NCBI GenBank assembly: GCA_009668015.1
Contig: WJYB01000001.1
Location: 620,001-684,000 of the forward strand
From: Enterobacteriaceae bacterium RIT714
Lineage (GTDB): Bacteria > Pseudomonadota > Gammaproteobacteria > Enterobacterales > Enterobacteriaceae
Reading direction: 5' to 3'
Length of the DNA stretch: 64,000 nucleotides
A model generated the notes under the pieces. The model ran no database searches. It had not been told where the DNA came from and saw only the letters and a program-made list of their open reading frames with translations. Position 1 is the first letter of the stretch; each line of letters begins with the position of its first letter. Below are positions 62,819 through 64,000 of this stretch, one piece after another. The translations under genes and the position numbers were made by a program.

Positions 62819-64000
62819 ATGCCGCTCCATAGTTTTGAAGCGCTCAATTTCATTAAGACACCCGTATGGTTAGTATCACCCACTTCTGAGCAGATCATTT
62901 TCGCCAACGCTGCGGCGACAGAAATGACGCTCGACAAAACCCTCAACGATTTGCGTAAGGGGCTTTATTCTGCCCATGCCCAGACTCTGCTCGCCATGTA
63001 TGTTCCGGATCTTAAATCCGATCTCGATATCGTTGAGATCTGGACGGTCTGGCGCGACAACGAGGAGACCACGCTAAGCTGTCGTCTGTCGCTGATGCAT
63101 GATGACGATACCGGCGATATTATTGTGTTTGAAGGTCTCGCCGCGCAAAAGATTAGCGGACTGAAGGCAACGCGTTCCGCCAGCTATCAGCGTAAAAAAC
63201 AGGGGTTCTATGCCCGCTTCTTTCTGACCAACAGCGCGCCGATGCTGTTAATCGACACCGCCAGGGACGGACAAATCGTGGACGCTAACCTGGCGGCACT
63301 GAATTTCTATGGTTATAACCACGACGAGATGTGTAAAAAACACACCTGGGAAATTAACACGTTAGGGCGGGATATTCTGCCGGTGATGAATGAAATCGCC
63401 CGCTTGCCCGGCGGGCATAAACCGCTGAATTTTATCCACCGGTTAGCGGATGGCTCAACGCGCCATGTGCAAACTTATGCAGGGCCCATCGAGATTTACG
63501 GCGAAAAATTGATGCTGTGTATTGTTCACGACATCACCGAGCAAAAGCGGCTGGAACAGGAGCTGGAGCATGCCGCGATGCGTGATTCGATGACCGGACT
63601 GCTGAACCGCCGGCAATTTTACCTCATCACTGAACAAACCCATGTCTCCCGTTTGCCGGCTCAGCAACAGTTCAGTTTATTACTGGTTGATACCGATCAT
63701 TTTAAGAATATCAACGACGTGTTTGGTCATCAGAAAGGCGACGAAGTCTTGATTTCATTATCCCGCACGCTGGAAGCCTGTAGTCGTAAGGATGATTTCG
63801 TCTTTCGCTGGGGAGGTGAAGAGTTTGTGATCCTGCTGCCCAGAACCACGCTGGATACCGCTCTGCAAGTGGCCGAGACTATCCGTGCGGCAGTGGCTCG
63901 TATCGCCATCTCTGGTCTGCCCCGCTTCACTGTGAGTATCGGCGTGGCGCGGCACAACCCGGAAGAAACCATTGATGAGCTGTTTAAGCGTGTCGACGAC
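62819..64000 (+). CDS. dgcM: diguanylate cyclase DgcM (3' end beyond the window)
   Basis: The first 394 codons of a protein that is about 410 residues in E. coli; the frame is open to the last base. Order: N-terminal region, PAS domain (about 115-250, ending in IVHDITEQKRLEQELE), then a GGDEF domain with active-site WGGEEF near residue 331. DgcM (YdaM) makes c-di-GMP and with PdeR and MlrA drives csgD transcription and curli formation. GGGGA lies seven bases before the ATG. Missing from the supplied frame list because no stop is present. Confidence 0.95.
   Translation, partial: MPLHSFEALNFIKTPVWLVSPTSEQIIFANAAATEMTLDKTLNDLRKGLYSAHAQTLLAMYVPDLKSDLDIVEIWTVWRDNEETTLSCRLSLMHDDDTGDIIVFEGLAAQKISGLKATRSASYQRKKQGFYARFFLTNSAPMLLIDTARDGQIVDANLAALNFYGYNHDEMCKKHTWEINTLGRDILPVMNEIARLPGGHKPLNFIHRLADGSTRHVQTYAGPIEIYGEKLMLCIVHDITEQKRLEQELEHAAMRDSMTGLLNRRQFYLITEQTHVSRLPAQQQFSLLLVDTDHFKNINDVFGHQKGDEVLISLSRTLEACSRKDDFVFRWGGEEFVILLPRTTLDTALQVAETIRAAVARIAISGLPRFTVSIGVARHNPEETIDELFKRVDD

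Noticed and set aside
1-64000. tRNA, rRNA, CRISPR arrays, intact insertion sequences or replication origins
   Set aside because: None were seen on reading both strands; the only mobile-element trace is the integrase remnant near ttcA.

Overview
The window is chromosomal DNA of a member of the Enterobacteriaceae. Nearly every gene has a recognisable Escherichia/Salmonella counterpart, usually with the same protein length and start. The presence of an OsmU-type osmoprotectant transporter, srfABC, an M32 carboxypeptidase and a short-loop cytochrome bd (CioAB) points to the Enterobacter/Leclercia/Lelliottia/Citrobacter side of the family rather than E. coli itself; I cannot name the species. No rRNA, tRNA, CRISPR array or intact insertion sequence is visible.

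Layout. (1) 1-6.3 kb: ynfA, ynfB, speG, ynfC, ynfD, then the ynfE-dmsD molybdoenzyme locus, in which ynfF/ynfG/most of ynfH are missing and only a 3' scrap of ynfH survives. (2) 6.6-10.1 kb: the four-gene OsmU-type (osmYXWV) glycine-betaine/osmoprotectant ABC operon. (3) 10.1-16.5 kb: bioD2, mlc, ynfL/ynfM and an M32 carboxypeptidase. (4) 16.5-23 kb: a small exported protein, the acid-shock genes asr-ydgU, the protease ydgD, a CHASE4-GGDEF-EAL protein, the spermidine exporter mdtJI and tqsA. (5) 22.9-26 kb: an MDR-type reductase, a decayed ydcZ, ydcY and an orphan oligopeptide-binding protein. (6) 26.2-33.5 kb: srfABC and an alpha/beta hydrolase. (7) 33.6-42.9 kb: ortT, a duplicated yeaR pair with yoaG under an NsrR-like site, two unnamed small proteins, and the putrescine/polyamine locus patD-ydcVUTS with its regulator-like ydcR. 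(8) 42.9-46.1 kb: a YmcF/YnfQ-like cold-shock small protein and cioABX. (9) 46.2-54.8 kb: hslJ, ydbJ, the giant pyruvate:flavodoxin oxidoreductase ydbK, the sRNA MicC, and two copies of a cysteine-amidase-like toxin plus periplasmic immunity-like protein, one on each side of ydbK. (10) 54.5-64 kb: a phage integrase remnant next to the Rac-type attachment sequence in ttcA, then dbpA, ynaL, the sRNA FnrS with its FNR site, zntB, a chemoreceptor without a sensory domain, an MHYT-GGDEF-EAL protein and dgcM (cut by the window end).

Themes. Polyamine handling is unusually dense (speG acetylates, mdtJI exports, ydcSTUV imports and patD oxidises). Anaerobic/nitrosative control recurs (FNR-like sites at ynfE and fnrS, a NarL heptamer at ynfE, an NsrR-like site at yeaR). 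Three c-di-GMP enzymes are present, two of them side by side with a chemoreceptor. The most interesting item is the duplicated toxin/immunity module around ydbK, with one copy beside a prophage scar. Next are the 14-bp inverted repeat that can sequester the ynfE ribosome binding site (a related repeat precedes bioD2) and the deletion scars in ynfFGH and ydcZ. Gene order relative to E. coli K-12 is a patchwork of collinear blocks with lineage-specific insertions at the joints.
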